A DNA stretch of 64,000 nucleotides from Actinomycetota bacterium (GTDB lineage Bacteria > Actinomycetota > Thermoleophilia > BMS3ABIN01). The stretch is taken from the NCBI GenBank assembly GCA_016235065.1, contig JACRMB010000002.1, forward strand, positions 1-64,000, read 5' to 3'. Of this stretch, positions 9,298 through 18,487 are shown one piece after another; the stretch's first letter is position 1, and every line of letters begins with the position of its first letter. The notes beneath the pieces were generated by a model. The model saw only the letters and a list, made by a program, of their open reading frames with translations, was not told where the DNA came from and searched no databases. Made by a program: the position numbers and the translations under genes.

Positions 9298-11621
9298 CAG
9301 CTGACGCCCCCGCTTTCGGGCGCTTTGCCGCGGGCGCGTTCGAGCAGGTTGCAATGGAGGTCGGCGTGCTCGTGGGAGGCCAGCTCGAAGGCCGGCGTCG
9401 TTGCCAGCGCGTCCTGCGGGCAGACCTCGACACAATCGGCGCAGAAGATGCAGCGTGAGGTGTCGAGATGCCAGTTGTCCAGCCGCCGTTCCTTGAGGAA
9501 GAGCGCTCCGGTCGGGCAGATGCTGGCGCAGCGGCCGCAGGAGACGCAGTCGGTGTCGTTCAGCGACTGGTCGAACGCCGGGGTGGCGATGGTGCCGGCG
9601 CCCCGGTTGGCCAGCTCATACACTCCGGAGCCGGTGATATATTTGCAGACCCGCACGCAGCGGCCGCAACTGATGCAGCGGTTGGGGTCGCGCTGGACGA
9701 ACGGATGGGTCGTGTCACGCCCATACACATGCTGCTCGCCCGCGAAGCGGTTCAGCTTGTCCTTTGTGAGTCCGTGGTTGATGCTGTAGCGCCGCAGCTT
9801 GCAGGTCTCGACGCCTTCGCAGATGCACTGGAGGCAGCGGTTGCCCTCGAGGCCGGCAGCCTGCTCGGAGAATCCCTGTTCGACCTCACGGAAGTTGTCC
9901 ATGCGTTCGGCCGCGGAGATGTTGCTAGACAGCTGGCGCTCTACCTTCTCGGGGCGCCAGGCGGGGATGGCCACCATCGGCGGTTTGTCGAATTCGGGCA
10001 GGCCGGCCTCGTATTCGGCCATATCCACGCCCCGCATGTAGGCGTCCATCGCCCAGGCCGCCCGCTTGCCGGCGTTGATCGCCTGGACCACCGTGGCGGC
10101 GCCGGTCACGGCGTCGCCACCGGCGAACACCTCGGGCCGGTGGGTCTGAAAAGTCTTGGGATTGGCCTCGACGGTCTGCCAGCGGCTGCATTTGACGCCG
10201 GTGTCTTCCTCGAGGAAATTGCACTCCTCCTGGGAGGTGATGTCGTTGTAGGTAAGCTTTGGTTTCTGGCCGATGGCCGGGATGATGGTATCCAGCTCCA
10301 TCAGGTATTCCGAGCCCGGCACCGGTTCAGGGCGCCGCCGGCCGCTCTCGTCGGGTTCGCCCAGCTCCATCTTCTGCAGGACGACACCTTTGACGCGGCC
10401 GTTTTCCGCCTCGACCTTGACCGGGGCTGCCAGGAACAGGAAGTTAACGCCTTCCTCGCGGGCGTCGCGCACCTCGATCTCGTGAGCGGGCATCTCCTTC
10501 TCGGTACGGCGATAGATCACCGTCACTTCTTTGGCGCCCTCGCGCACCGATACCCTGGCGGCGTCCATGGCGGAGAAACCGCCGCCGATGACCGCTACCT
10601 TCTCGCCGATATCCGGCGGATTGCCCAGGGCCACCTCGCGCAGGAAATCGACCACGGTGATGACACCGGGCGTATCCTCGCCCTCGACCCGCATCGCCAT
10701 GCTCTCGTGAGCGCCGATGCCGAGGAAGACCGCGTCGTAGCCACTTTCGCCCAGAAGGCTCTCGATGGAACAGTCCGGGCCCAGGCATTGCTGCGTCTTC
10801 AGTTCGACTCCCATGTCCCAGAGCGGCTGCAGCTCGGCGTCCAGCACCCGCTTTGGCAGCCGGTACTCGGGGATGCCGTAGCGCAGCATCCCGCCCGGCT
10901 CGGGCAGGGCTTCGAGGATGGTGACCGCATGCCCTTTCAGGGCGAGATAGTAAGCGTTGGCCAGTCCGGCCGGCCCGGCTCCGATGACGACGACTTTCTT
11001 GCCTGTAGCGGGTTCCGGCTCTTCCGGACGAAATCCCTTCTGGATGGCAACGTCGCCGACGAATCGATGCGAGAGCCTGATGGATATCGGCTCCTCCACC
11101 TCGCGCCGGCGGCACTGGGATTCACAGGGATGCGGGCAGATGCGCCCGACCACCGCCGGGAACGGCAGGTTCTGTTTCAGCACCCGCTGGGCCTCGTCAT
11201 AGTCGCCCTCGGTGATGAGGCCGATGAACGACGGCGCGTCAACGCCCGTGGGGCAGCCGTACTTGCACGGTGGCAGGCAATAGGCGTTGTGATCTGAGAG
11301 CATCAGCTCCAGATATGTGGTGCGCAGCCGGGTAAGCTGTTCCGATTCGGTGTTGACTACCATGCCTTCCCTGACGTAGGTGGCACAGGAAGGAACCGGC
11401 CGGTCTTCTCCCTCAACCTCGACCACGCATACGCGGCAGCCGCCGTGGGGTTCCAGCTCCTTCAGGAAACAGAGGTATGGGATCTTGATCTTCACGGACT
11501 TGGCCGCGTCGAGGATGGTATCTCCCTCGCGGGCGGTCAGCTGACGCCCGTTGATGGTGAGGTTGACCAGGGCGCCCTGCGGGGCTCTGAGCGGCGGTAG
11601 AGTCTCGACGCGTTCCCTCAT
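9297..11621 (-). CDS. NuoG-like complex I subunit with inserted GltD flavoprotein and C-terminal NuoI half
   Basis: The 774-residue protein starts at an ATG overlapping the upstream stop (ATGA). The order of domains is: 2Fe-2S ferredoxin (Cys 51, 62, 65, 79, NuoG/FDH type); a cysteine region ([22 protein letters not shown]); a glutamate-synthase small-subunit (GltD/NfnB-like) FAD/NAD(P) domain with two dinucleotide folds ([18 protein letters not shown] and [16 protein letters not shown]); two 4Fe-4S motifs ([23 protein letters not shown]); and a last one ([16 protein letters not shown], then TPAFELA) that reads like the C-terminal half of NuoI. The molybdopterin-like domain of ordinary NuoG is absent. 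The position between NuoF and NuoJ shows that it replaces NuoG and part of NuoI. The assignment to complex I is firm from context; the electron path is inference. Confidence 0.85.
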   Translation of the reverse strand: MRERVETLPPLRAPQGALVNLTINGRQLTAREGDTILDAAKSVKIKIPYLCFLKELEPHGGCRVCVVEVEGEDRPVPSCATYVREGMVVNTESEQLTRLRTTYLELMLSDHNAYCLPPCKYGCPTGVDAPSFIGLITEGDYDEAQRVLKQNLPFPAVVGRICPHPCESQCRRREVEEPISIRLSHRFVGDVAIQKGFRPEEPEPATGKKVVVIGAGPAGLANAYYLALKGHAVTILEALPEPGGMLRYGIPEYRLPKRVLDAELQPLWDMGVELKTQQCLGPDCSIESLLGESGYDAVFLGIGAHESMAMRVEGEDTPGVITVVDFLREVALGNPPDIGEKVAVIGGGFSAMDAARVSVREGAKEVTVIYRRTEKEMPAHEIEVRDAREEGVNFLFLAAPVKVEAENGRVKGVVLQKMELGEPDESGRRRPEPVPGSEYLMELDTIIPAIGQKPKLTYNDITSQEECNFLEEDTGVKCSRWQTVEANPKTFQTHRPEVFAGGDAVTGAATVVQAINAGKRAAWAMDAYMRGVDMAEYEAGLPEFDKPPMVAIPAWRPEKVERQLSSNISAAERMDNFREVEQGFSEQAAGLEGNRCLQCICEGVETCKLRRYSINHGLTKDKLNRFAGEQHVYGRDTTHPFVQRDPNRCISCGRCVRVCKYITGSGVYELANRGAGTIATPAFDQSLNDTDCVSCGRCASICPTGALFLKERRLDNWHLDTSRCIFCADCVEVCPQDALATTPAFELASHEHADLHCNLLERARGKAPESGGVS

Positions 11622-13441
11622 CGGTTCTGGCACCTCCCCGCGGCGCACGACGGCTTCTCGCCGATGTGGCCGGTGAATTCCTGCTGGAAGAATTTCATGG
11701 CGGTGAGCAGTGGCCTCACTGAGCCGCGGCCGAGGCCGCAGTGTGCGCCGTCGGCGATGTCGGCTGCGAGGTCCGCCGCCAGCTGCAGGTCTTCCTCAGA
11801 GCCGCTGCCGTCGCAGAAACGGTCGACGATATCCAGCAGGCGCCAGGTCCCCAGGCGGCACGGCACACACTTGCCGCATGATTGCGAGGCGGAGAAGGCC
11901 AGGCACTCCCTCGTGACCTGGACGACACAATCCTTGCCGGTCAGCACCGCGATCACGCCGGAGCCGATGTCGCCGCCGGTCTCGGAGATCGAATCAAAAT
12001 CCAGCGGGATGTCAAAAAGTCCCGGCGAGAGGAAACCGCCGCCGGACGAACCCACGAGTGCCGCCTTCGCATCCGCCGTGAAGCCCCCGGCCGCCTCGGC
12101 CAGCTTCTTCAGGGTGATGTCGAGCGGGGCCTCGTAGAGGCCGGGACTGGCGACAGCGCCGCTCATCATGAAAAGCCTTGTGCCAGGCGCATGGGCCGCG
12201 CCGATCTGCTGGAACTCGCGGGCGCCGTTGGCGATGATCCAGGGCACGGTCGCCAGGGTCTCGACGTTCTCGACGACCGTCGGCATGCCGTGCAGGCCAT
12301 GCTCAGCCGGATACGGAGGCCGGACCTTGGGCATCGGCCGCCCGCCCTCGAGGGTAGTGATCAGGGTCGTCTCCTCGCCGCCCGCGAAAGATTCGGGCAC
12401 CGCCCTGACCTTGATCGAAAAGGAAAAATCAGTTCCGGGAAGCTCGCCTCCGAGGAATCCCTTTTCCTCGGCCTGCAGCACCGCTATCTGTATGCGTTCC
12501 AGAGCCAGGCGGTTCCTGATGCTGGCGTAGATGATGCCATTCGTAGCCCCGACCGCGTAACCGGCGATTATCATGCCCTCGATGACGGCATGGGGGTCGT
12601 TCTCAAGCAGCGAGCGGTCCTTCTCTGAACCGAGGTCGCCCTCGCCGGCGTTACAGATGATATATTTCTCCATCGCCTCGGTATCGCGGGCCAGCTGCCA
12701 CTTCCTGCCGGTGGAGAAGCCGGCACCACCCCGGCCGCGCAGGCCGCTGACGGCGATCTCGTCGAGCACCTCGGCGGGGGCCATCTCGGTCAGGGCGCTG
12801 GTCGCTGCTTTATATCCGCCCGCGTCCGCGTAGGCGTCGATGCTTTCCGGGTCGATGGTGCCGTACCTGGATAAAAGGATCGAGGGATTGCCCGGAACCA
12901 CCACCGCCGGGATCAGCGGCTGTTCCGCCTCCTCGAGGGGAGGCTCCGGCGCATCCGGCCGCAGCTGATCATAAAAAGTGGCGACGCCGAAGACCTGGGC
13001 CAGCCAGACTCCGTTGCGGCTGGCGGTCTTCGCCAGTACCATCGCCGAGAGGCCGTTGGTATCCAGCAGCGAACTGGCGATGCAGCCGTCCCGGTCGGGG
13101 GCGGGCAGCGGATCGGCTTTCTCCGGCCAGAGCTCCAGCCCCAGCGGTTTCTCGCCGCGCTGGAAGGTCGACAGCATCGGGCCGGCGCCGGCGTCCAGGC
13201 TCCAGACTTTCTCCGGCTGCTTTTCCTCGTAGATGATCCGGATGGCAACCGACGGGCAGACCTGCTCACAGAATGTGCAGGAGATACAGCGCGGGTCCAT
13301 GGTATCAGGCTTGAGCCTCAACCGGAGCAATCCGCGGCTGCGTTCGGGCAGCTGGCGGCGCTGTTCGGGATACTGGATCGTCACCTTCTTGGTGAAAAGG
13401 TGGCCGATGGTGGCGTGCATGCCTTTTAACAGACCGAGCAT
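11618..13441 (-). CDS. nuoF: NuoF fused behind N-terminal NuoI half and NuoE remnant
   Basis: This is a 607-residue fusion. Residues 1-70 resemble the start of NuoI (GHLFTKKVTIQYPEQRR), with one 4Fe-4S motif at Cys 52, 55, 58 and 62; the second NuoI motif is missing here. Around residues 120-165 a helical piece ends in QVFGVATFYDQL, the hallmark of the N-terminal half of NuoE, but the NuoE 2Fe-2S domain is gone. From about residue 215 a complete NuoF follows: the FMN loop GLRGRGGAGFSTGRKW, an SLBB region, and the N3 cluster motif SCGKCVPCRLG with the distant Cys in HCGLG. The expected CNADEGEPG or CNGDEGDPG loop reads CNAGEGDLG. It should oxidise NAD(P)H or accept electrons in the peripheral arm. 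Confidence 0.88.
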   Translation of the reverse strand: MLGLLKGMHATIGHLFTKKVTIQYPEQRRQLPERSRGLLRLRLKPDTMDPRCISCTFCEQVCPSVAIRIIYEEKQPEKVWSLDAGAGPMLSTFQRGEKPLGLELWPEKADPLPAPDRDGCIASSLLDTNGLSAMVLAKTASRNGVWLAQVFGVATFYDQLRPDAPEPPLEEAEQPLIPAVVVPGNPSILLSRYGTIDPESIDAYADAGGYKAATSALTEMAPAEVLDEIAVSGLRGRGGAGFSTGRKWQLARDTEAMEKYIICNAGEGDLGSEKDRSLLENDPHAVIEGMIIAGYAVGATNGIIYASIRNRLALERIQIAVLQAEEKGFLGGELPGTDFSFSIKVRAVPESFAGGEETTLITTLEGGRPMPKVRPPYPAEHGLHGMPTVVENVETLATVPWIIANGAREFQQIGAAHAPGTRLFMMSGAVASPGLYEAPLDITLKKLAEAAGGFTADAKAALVGSSGGGFLSPGLFDIPLDFDSISETGGDIGSGVIAVLTGKDCVVQVTRECLAFSASQSCGKCVPCRLGTWRLLDIVDRFCDGSGSEEDLQLAADLAADIADGAHCGLGRGSVRPLLTAMKFFQQEFTGHIGEKPSCAAGRCQNR

Positions 13442-13491
13442 CTAGAAGGTTTCCTTCAGGTTCGGACGTCGGGCTTTATTCGAGATCCATA

Positions 13492-14619
13492 TCATGAGCG
13501 GATACCGCCCTTGCCGGTTCCGGATATCATCGTCGTCATCTTGCGGCTGGCCAGCAGCTTGAGCCTCTTGTTCAGCAGGACTTTCCGGATATAACCCGGG
13601 AAGAAGATGATGAACAGGGCCACGCAGGACCAGCTGAGTATCGCTGTAGGCAGCAGGAAATTATCCGGCCAGATGATGATGAACATGCTGGTCGCCGCCA
13701 GATTGAGCAGGCTCAGCGGTATCAGCATCTTCCAGGCGAACGACATAAGCTGGTCGATCTGCAGCCTGGGGAAAGTCACGAAGAACCAGATGATCACCAG
13801 GGCCATGATGCCGACCTTGGCCGCCAGCCAGACGGGGCTGTTGAAGAAAGGCCCGCGCCAGCCGCCCAGAAAGAGGGTCGAGCCCGCCATCGCCCAGACC
13901 GTCACGTTGCCCCACTCGATCAGCGCCGCGAAACAGGCGAAGCGGAAGCCGCCATACTCGGTGTTGTAGCCGCTGACCAGCTCCGACTCCGCCTCGGGCA
14001 GATCGAAGGGGGTACGGTTCAGCTCGGCTACGCCGGCGATCACGTAGATGATGAAGGCCAGAGGCTGGATCGCCCCGAACCAGACGGAATCCTGGGCCTC
14101 TACTACCTTGTTGAGGCTGAGGGAATCGGCCAGCAGGCCCACCAGGATGATTGTCAGGATAAGCGGGATCTCGTAGGAGATCATCTGCGCCGCGGCCCTC
14201 AGGCCGCCGACCAGGGAATACTTGTTGTTGGAAGCCCAGCCGGCGATCAGGATGCCCAGCACACTGAAGGCGCCGACGGCCACTACATAGATGAGGCCGA
14301 TATTGAGGTCGGCGATCGTATAGTCCTCGCTGAAGGGGATGACCACCTGTGTCAGCAGTGGGGTGCCGAGCGCCACAGCCGGCGCGAACAGGAACAGCAG
14401 CTTGTGGGCCTGCGCCGGCGTGATGTCTTCCTTGATGAACAGCTTGAGGCCGTCGGCGAACGGCTGGAACAGTCCCTGGGGACCGACCCGGTTGGGGCCC
14501 AGCCGGTCACAGATGAAGCCCCAGAGGCGGCGCATCAGGAAGGGGAAGACCACGGCGCTGGCGGCGATGACCCCGATGGCGATGAGGAAGCCAGGCGTGA
14601 AATTCCTGAAAAATTCCAT
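13492..14619 (-). CDS. nuoH: NADH-quinone oxidoreductase subunit H
   Basis: The 375-residue membrane protein carries the NuoH quinone-site blocks: DRLGPNRVGPQGLFQPFADG, KEDITPAQAHKLLF, ELNRTPFDLPEAESELVSGY and NTEYGGFRFA. NuoH anchors the peripheral arm and forms the quinone chamber. I start it at the ATG at 14619 behind GGTGAG, eight bases after the nuoD stop; an open frame continues upstream only as antisense of nuoD. It is about 50 residues longer than E. coli NuoH because of a basic C-terminal tail (residues 345-375). Confidence 0.95.
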   Translation of the reverse strand: MEFFRNFTPGFLIAIGVIAASAVVFPFLMRRLWGFICDRLGPNRVGPQGLFQPFADGLKLFIKEDITPAQAHKLLFLFAPAVALGTPLLTQVVIPFSEDYTIADLNIGLIYVVAVGAFSVLGILIAGWASNNKYSLVGGLRAAAQMISYEIPLILTIILVGLLADSLSLNKVVEAQDSVWFGAIQPLAFIIYVIAGVAELNRTPFDLPEAESELVSGYNTEYGGFRFACFAALIEWGNVTVWAMAGSTLFLGGWRGPFFNSPVWLAAKVGIMALVIIWFFVTFPRLQIDQLMSFAWKMLIPLSLLNLAATSMFIIIWPDNFLLPTAILSWSCVALFIIFFPGYIRKVLLNKRLKLLASRKMTTMISGTGKGGIRS

Positions 14620-14627
14620 GAGACCAC

Positions 14628-15797
14628 TCACCGGTCGACGCCTCCCATCAGCAGGTCGAGGCTGCCGACGATCGCTACCAGGTCGGCGATCTTGTTGCCG
14701 GCGGTGAGTTTGGGGATCATCGAGATGGCCGAGAAGGTCGGGTCGCGGAGCTTCAGGCGCCACGGACGCAGACCGCCGTTCGAGACGATATAGACCCCGT
14801 ATTCGCCCCGGGGAGTCTCGACAGCGCGGTATACATCGCCTGCCGGAGGCCGGAGCATCGGCGGCAGCTTGATGTTGACCGGTCCACCGCAGATGGAATC
14901 CAGCGCCTGCTCGATGATCTTCACCGACTGGCGCATCTCCTCGATACGGCACTTGTAACGGTCGAAACAGTCGCCGTGCTGGCCCAGCGGCACGTCGAAA
15001 TCGAACTCCGGGTAGACGGAATAGCCTACTTCGCGCCTGAGGTCCCAATCGACTCCGGACGCCCGGGCGTTGGGGCCGGAGATGCCGTAGTCGAGCGCCT
15101 CATAAGGTTTGATGATGCCCATCCCCAGGGTCCTGGAGATGAAGATCTCGTTGTCGGTGATCAGCGCTTCGTACTCGTCGATCCTGGCCGGGAACTCGCT
15201 GATGAACTTACGGCAGCCGGCCTCGAATTCGTCGGGAAGGTCCCAGCGGACTCCACCGACGCGCAGGTAGTTGTACATCATCCTCTGCCCGGTGGCCATC
15301 TCCATCAGGTCCATCGCATCCTCGCGGTCGCGGAAGACCCAGAAGAAGGGGGTCACGGCTCCCAGGTTGAGCATGAAGTCGCCGATGGCTACCTGATGGC
15401 TCATGATGCGGTTCAGTTCTCCCAGGATGACGCGGATATATTCCGCCCGCTTGGGGGCCCGGATGCCCATCAGCGCTTCGACGCTACGGACGTAACCCCA
15501 TTCCATGAAGAAACCGGAAAGATAATCGAGGCGGCTGATCATCGCCATGTACTGCAGGTAGGTACGGCTCTCGGCAAGTTTCTCGAAGCCGCGGTGAAGG
15601 TAACCGAGCACCGGCTCGACGCTCACCACGAGTTCGCCATCCAGGTGCAGTACCAGCCGCAGCACCCCGTGGGTCGACGGATGCTGCGGACCCATGTTGA
15701 GGACCATCTCCTCCAGGTGGAAGCTCGGCGGAGCCTGCTGGCTGTTCTGTTCTTCAGGCGGCGATTTCGGGCCGTTCTTTTCTTCGATGACGCTCAT
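14628..15797 (-). CDS. nuoD: NADH-quinone oxidoreductase subunit D
   Basis: The 389-residue subunit is homologous to the hydrogenase large subunit and forms the quinone site with NuoB. Visible family motifs are [20 protein letters not shown] (quinone His), [25 protein letters not shown] and the C-terminus [11 protein letters not shown]. The start is the ATG at 15797, which overlaps the nuoC stop (ATGA). A 35-residue charged and Pro-rich N-terminal tail precedes the conserved core. Confidence 0.95.
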   Translation of the reverse strand: MSVIEEKNGPKSPPEEQNSQQAPPSFHLEEMVLNMGPQHPSTHGVLRLVLHLDGELVVSVEPVLGYLHRGFEKLAESRTYLQYMAMISRLDYLSGFFMEWGYVRSVEALMGIRAPKRAEYIRVILGELNRIMSHQVAIGDFMLNLGAVTPFFWVFRDREDAMDLMEMATGQRMMYNYLRVGGVRWDLPDEFEAGCRKFISEFPARIDEYEALITDNEIFISRTLGMGIIKPYEALDYGISGPNARASGVDWDLRREVGYSVYPEFDFDVPLGQHGDCFDRYKCRIEEMRQSVKIIEQALDSICGGPVNIKLPPMLRPPAGDVYRAVETPRGEYGVYIVSNGGLRPWRLKLRDPTFSAISMIPKLTAGNKIADLVAIVGSLDLLMGGVDR

Positions 15798-16342
15798 GAC
15801 CTGTCCCTGCGGTCGGTCTCTCCGGGAAGCCGCTTGGGCCTCTCGATCCCTTCCCAGCGCCATTCGGTGCGCCTGACGCGATGGGGCCAGGCATCCTTCT
15901 TCATGGGATGGGTGTCATAGTCTTCACGGGTGAGGATGCGCCTCAGGTCGGGATGGCCGATGAATTTTATCCCGAAGAAATCGTAGGCCTCCCGCTCGTG
16001 CCAGTTGGCGCCGCTCCAGATATAAGTCACGGAAGGAAGTTCTGGTTTCTCGCGGTCGAGCCGGATCCGCAGCCGCACAGGTATCGAATGTTCCTGTGAC
16101 CGCAGCAGATAGATCGCCTCCATCCAGTCGACGTAGTCGACGCCGATGATGCAGCTGATGTATTTGCATGAGAGCGTCTCGTCGTCGCGCAGGCGCAGGG
16201 CGGCTTCAGGCAGGTCGCCGGGCCTGACCTCGATCACCAGGTGCCAGTCCGAGACGCTTACGTCGCGGGCCAGTTTGCCCATCAGCTCCCTGGTATGGTC
16301 GAGGGCATCCGGCGCCCTGTATTTCTGATGCTCCCGGCTCAA
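15794..16342 (-). CDS. nuoC: NADH-quinone oxidoreductase subunit C
   Basis: The 182-residue protein contains the 30-kDa-subunit signature [19 protein letters not shown] followed by [21 protein letters not shown]. It joins NuoD to form the connecting module. The start is a TTG overlapping the nuoB stop (TTGA), with a GGCGAGAG stretch upstream. No ATG is available before the conserved part, so the TTG is the only sensible start. Confidence 0.93.
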   Translation of the reverse strand: MSREHQKYRAPDALDHTRELMGKLARDVSVSDWHLVIEVRPGDLPEAALRLRDDETLSCKYISCIIGVDYVDWMEAIYLLRSQEHSIPVRLRIRLDREKPELPSVTYIWSGANWHEREAYDFFGIKFIGHPDLRRILTREDYDTHPMKKDAWPHRVRRTEWRWEGIERPKRLPGETDRRDRS

Positions 16343-16887
16343 CTCTCGCCGCCTTCGGGTTTCATCTTGACGTGGTCGCTCATGGGGCCGCCGGTAAGCC
16401 GCTTGGCCGCGCCTACCTGGGTGTCCTGCTTCACTTTCAGCTGCAGCTGCTGCATCCCGTAGATAAGGGCTTCGGGCCGCGGCGGGCAGCCTGGTATATA
16501 TACATCAACCGGGATCAGCAGGTCGATGCCCTGCACTACATTGTAGGAATCCCAGAACATGCCGCCGCTGCAGGCGCAGGCACCCATGGCGATCACCCAG
16601 CGCGGCTCGGACATCTGATGGTGGAGGTGGCGGATGATCGGCGCCATCTTGTCGGTGATGGTGCCGGAAACGATCATGACGTCAGCCTGGCGCGGTGAGG
16701 CGCGGAAGACTTCCATGCCGAAACGCGCCATATCGTGGCGGGGCATGGTCGAAGCCATCATCTCGATGGCGCAGCAGGCGAGACCGTAGGTGAAAGGCCA
16801 GAGCGAGTTGGCCCGCGCCCAGTTGAACAGCCTGTCAGTGGTCGTCGTGAGGATGTTCGGATGTTCGAATTTTTCCAGCAGCGACAT
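16339..16887 (-). CDS. nuoB: NADH-quinone oxidoreductase subunit B
   Basis: The 182-residue subunit carries cluster N2, the last Fe-S centre before quinone. The ligand motifs are present: [10 protein letters not shown] (Cys 38 and 39), [11 protein letters not shown] and [11 protein letters not shown]. The start is the ATG at 16887, one base after the nuoA stop codon. Its length matches the family. Confidence 0.96.
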   Translation of the reverse strand: MSLLEKFEHPNILTTTTDRLFNWARANSLWPFTYGLACCAIEMMASTMPRHDMARFGMEVFRASPRQADVMIVSGTITDKMAPIIRHLHHQMSEPRWVIAMGACACSGGMFWDSYNVVQGIDLLIPVDVYIPGCPPRPEALIYGMQQLQLKVKQDTQVGAAKRLTGGPMSDHVKMKPEGGES

Positions 16888-16888
16888 G

Positions 16889-17257
16889 TCAGACCCACTC
16901 CAGGGCGCCCTTGCCCCAGGCATAGATGAGGCCGAACAGGAGCACGGCGAAGAAGATCATCATCTCCACAAAACCGGTCATACCCAGGGTCCTGAAGACC
17001 ATGGCCCATGGGAACAGGAACACTGCTTCCACATCGAAGATTACGAACAGCAGGGCGAAGATGTAATACCTGACGGCGAAGGGGGTGCGGCTGTCGCCGA
17101 CGGGAGGGATGCCGCATTCGTAAGGCGTGAGTTTTTCGGGATAGGTGTGGCGCCTCTGGATGAGTCGGGAGATGCCGAGAAGTCCCAGGACAAACACGAC
17201 ATCCAGCAGGCCCATGACGGCCACGGTGAGGTAACTATAAGTATAATCAGGAGTCAA
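16889..17257 (-). CDS. nuoA: NADH-quinone oxidoreductase subunit A
   Basis: The 122-residue, three-helix subunit shows the NuoA signature [20 protein letters not shown] followed by [20 protein letters not shown]. It is the first gene of the operon. The start is a TTG at 17257 with GGAG about six bases upstream. The 180-base leader in front of it contains a promoter and a terminator-like hairpin. Confidence 0.94.
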   Translation of the reverse strand: MTPDYTYSYLTVAVMGLLDVVFVLGLLGISRLIQRRHTYPEKLTPYECGIPPVGDSRTPFAVRYYIFALLFVIFDVEAVFLFPWAMVFRTLGMTGFVEMMIFFAVLLFGLIYAWGKGALEWV

Positions 17258-17344
17258 GTCCGGCTCCGGTCGTTAGAGCGGTTCCTGATCCTGCCGTGCG
17301 CAGGCCCAATCTTCCCCCTCGAAAACACTTCTTGACATGATAAC

Positions 17345-17409
17345 GGGAGCCTGAAAAAACCCGTGACTGCCACGGGCACACTCGCTGTGAATGACGTGAG
17401 TAGGCTCCC
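17345..17409 (-). promoter_or_regulatory. Structured nuo leader with terminator-like hairpin
   Basis: Between the nuo promoter and nuoA the minus strand contains a hairpin CCCGTG/CACGGG (17360-17376) directly followed by six T residues (17354-17359), which has the form of an intrinsic terminator. It is nested in a longer inverted repeat, GGGAGCCT with AGGCTCCC (17345-17352 and 17402-17409). Upstream segments (ACTC/GAGT, CACG/CGTG) could form competing stems. The arrangement suggests attenuation of the nuo operon. I do not recognise it as a known riboswitch class. Confidence 0.5.
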
Positions 17410-17444
17410 AATTGATGCAAGCTGTGGACCTTTAATTCGCGCAT

Positions 17445-17473
17445 ACTATATTGGAACGACGCCTGAATTACAA
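17445..17473 (-). promoter_or_regulatory. nuoAp: Sigma70-type promoter of the nuo operon
   Basis: The minus strand reads TTGTAA (17468-17473), a 17-bp spacer, and TATAGT (17445-17450, five of six matches to TATAAT). The predicted start is near 17438, giving a leader of about 180 bases before nuoA that includes the hairpins at 17345-17409. Confidence 0.6.
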
Positions 17474-17550
17474 ACGCTTTTTCTCGCGGTTAAAGGCCTT
17501 GTAGATAATGCTTTTTGTAGGGTTTCGATCACCTGGTTTTATTCGTGCGT

Positions 17551-17574
17551 GCGGGGGGCACTGGCGCCCCCCGC
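17551..17574. other. Strong GC hairpin between the Usp gene and the nuo promoter
   Basis: GCGGGGGGC and GCCCCCCGC form a perfect 9-bp stem with the loop ACTGGC. It lies 60-85 bases past the stop of the minus-strand Usp gene and before the nuo promoter. There is no T-run on either side, so it could be a U-less terminator for the Usp operon or an insulator. The rest of 17474-17634 shows nothing else I can name. Confidence 0.4.
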
Positions 17575-17634
17575 GAACTATCAGTCCAGGCCTCAAGCTA
17601 ATCAGAGGAGCCCTGGTAAATCCATTTCCTGATA

Positions 17635-18486
17635 TCAGTCCGGTTTGGTGACGAATACCGCGCACGGAGACATGCCTATGATCTTTTCAGCGACGCTGCC
17701 GAGGAATATCTTCTTCAAACCCGAAAGTCCGCGGCTGCCGACGAATATTATCCCGGCGTTGTTTTCCCTGGCATACGCTGTTATCTCAGCGGCTGGATTG
17801 CCGTGCAGTAACTGCGAGTACAGCTCTATCCCAGACGTGCTTGCCCGGGAAACGGCATCTTTCAGGACCATGTTCGCCTTCTCATCGAGCTTTTCCACGA
17901 CTCCCCCTGCATCCGCATAGTGTTCGGGATGCATGTCGACCACGGTCACTCCCGTGATCAGGCTTTTGTAGCGTCTGCTGAAATCGATAGCCTTGGCAAG
18001 GGCCTTTTCACCATTGGCAGACCCATCAGTCGCGACAAGAATATTGTCCCAGCCGATCTCAGCCTCGCGCGGGATGACCAGGATATCTGTCGAAGAGTGG
18101 ACGATGACTTTAGCGGTCACGCTTCCCATCAGCATGCGTTCTACCCGGTGCAGGCCGCGGCGTCCCATTACGATCAGGGTGCAGTTCTCATCCTTTGCCA
18201 CTTCGATGATGCGCTCGAATGCCTCTCCCTTGACGACATCGATGTTCACCCGGGCTGATTCCGTACCGATGATTTCTTTCGCAGCCTGCTTCAGTTCCTC
18301 GGTCGGCCCGCTTAGCAGACTATGGATATCGTGAATGCCGACGAGCTCCAGATCTCCCTCATAGGCAGGGGTCACGATCAGGACCTTGATCCAGCTGTCC
18401 TCGAACTTGTCCAGGGCCTGGCGCAGTGCATTCCGACTCGATTCAGATCCGTCGAAAGCTACGAGTATCTTGCTGTAGTTTCCCAT
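17635..18486 (-). CDS. Tandem-domain universal stress protein
   Basis: The 283-residue protein consists of two UspA domains (residues about 3-145 and 148-283). Both keep the ATP-binding G-2X-G-9X-G(S/T) pattern: GRRGLHRVERMLMGS in the first and GSRGLSGLKKIFLGS in the second. Such proteins bind ATP or AMP in the cytoplasm and modulate stress responses. It is the last gene of an apparent sigma54-driven operon and starts one base after the TSUP stop. Its partner there is a permease, so it may regulate transport; that is inference. Confidence 0.9.
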   Translation of the reverse strand: MGNYSKILVAFDGSESSRNALRQALDKFEDSWIKVLIVTPAYEGDLELVGIHDIHSLLSGPTEELKQAAKEIIGTESARVNIDVVKGEAFERIIEVAKDENCTLIVMGRRGLHRVERMLMGSVTAKVIVHSSTDILVIPREAEIGWDNILVATDGSANGEKALAKAIDFSRRYKSLITGVTVVDMHPEHYADAGGVVEKLDEKANMVLKDAVSRASTSGIELYSQLLHGNPAAEITAYARENNAGIIFVGSRGLSGLKKIFLGSVAEKIIGMSPCAVFVTKPD

Positions 18487-18487
18487 G

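Noticed and set aside
9468-11297. A 609-codon plus-strand open frame opposite the NuoG-like gene
   Set aside because: It is low-complexity and antisense to a recognised protein. The same applies to long opposite-strand frames at 26888-28297 and 30221-31927.
14620-15048. A longer nuoH beginning upstream in the nuoD region
   Set aside because: The extra residues come from an alternative frame of nuoD. The NuoH family start and a ribosome site are at 14619.
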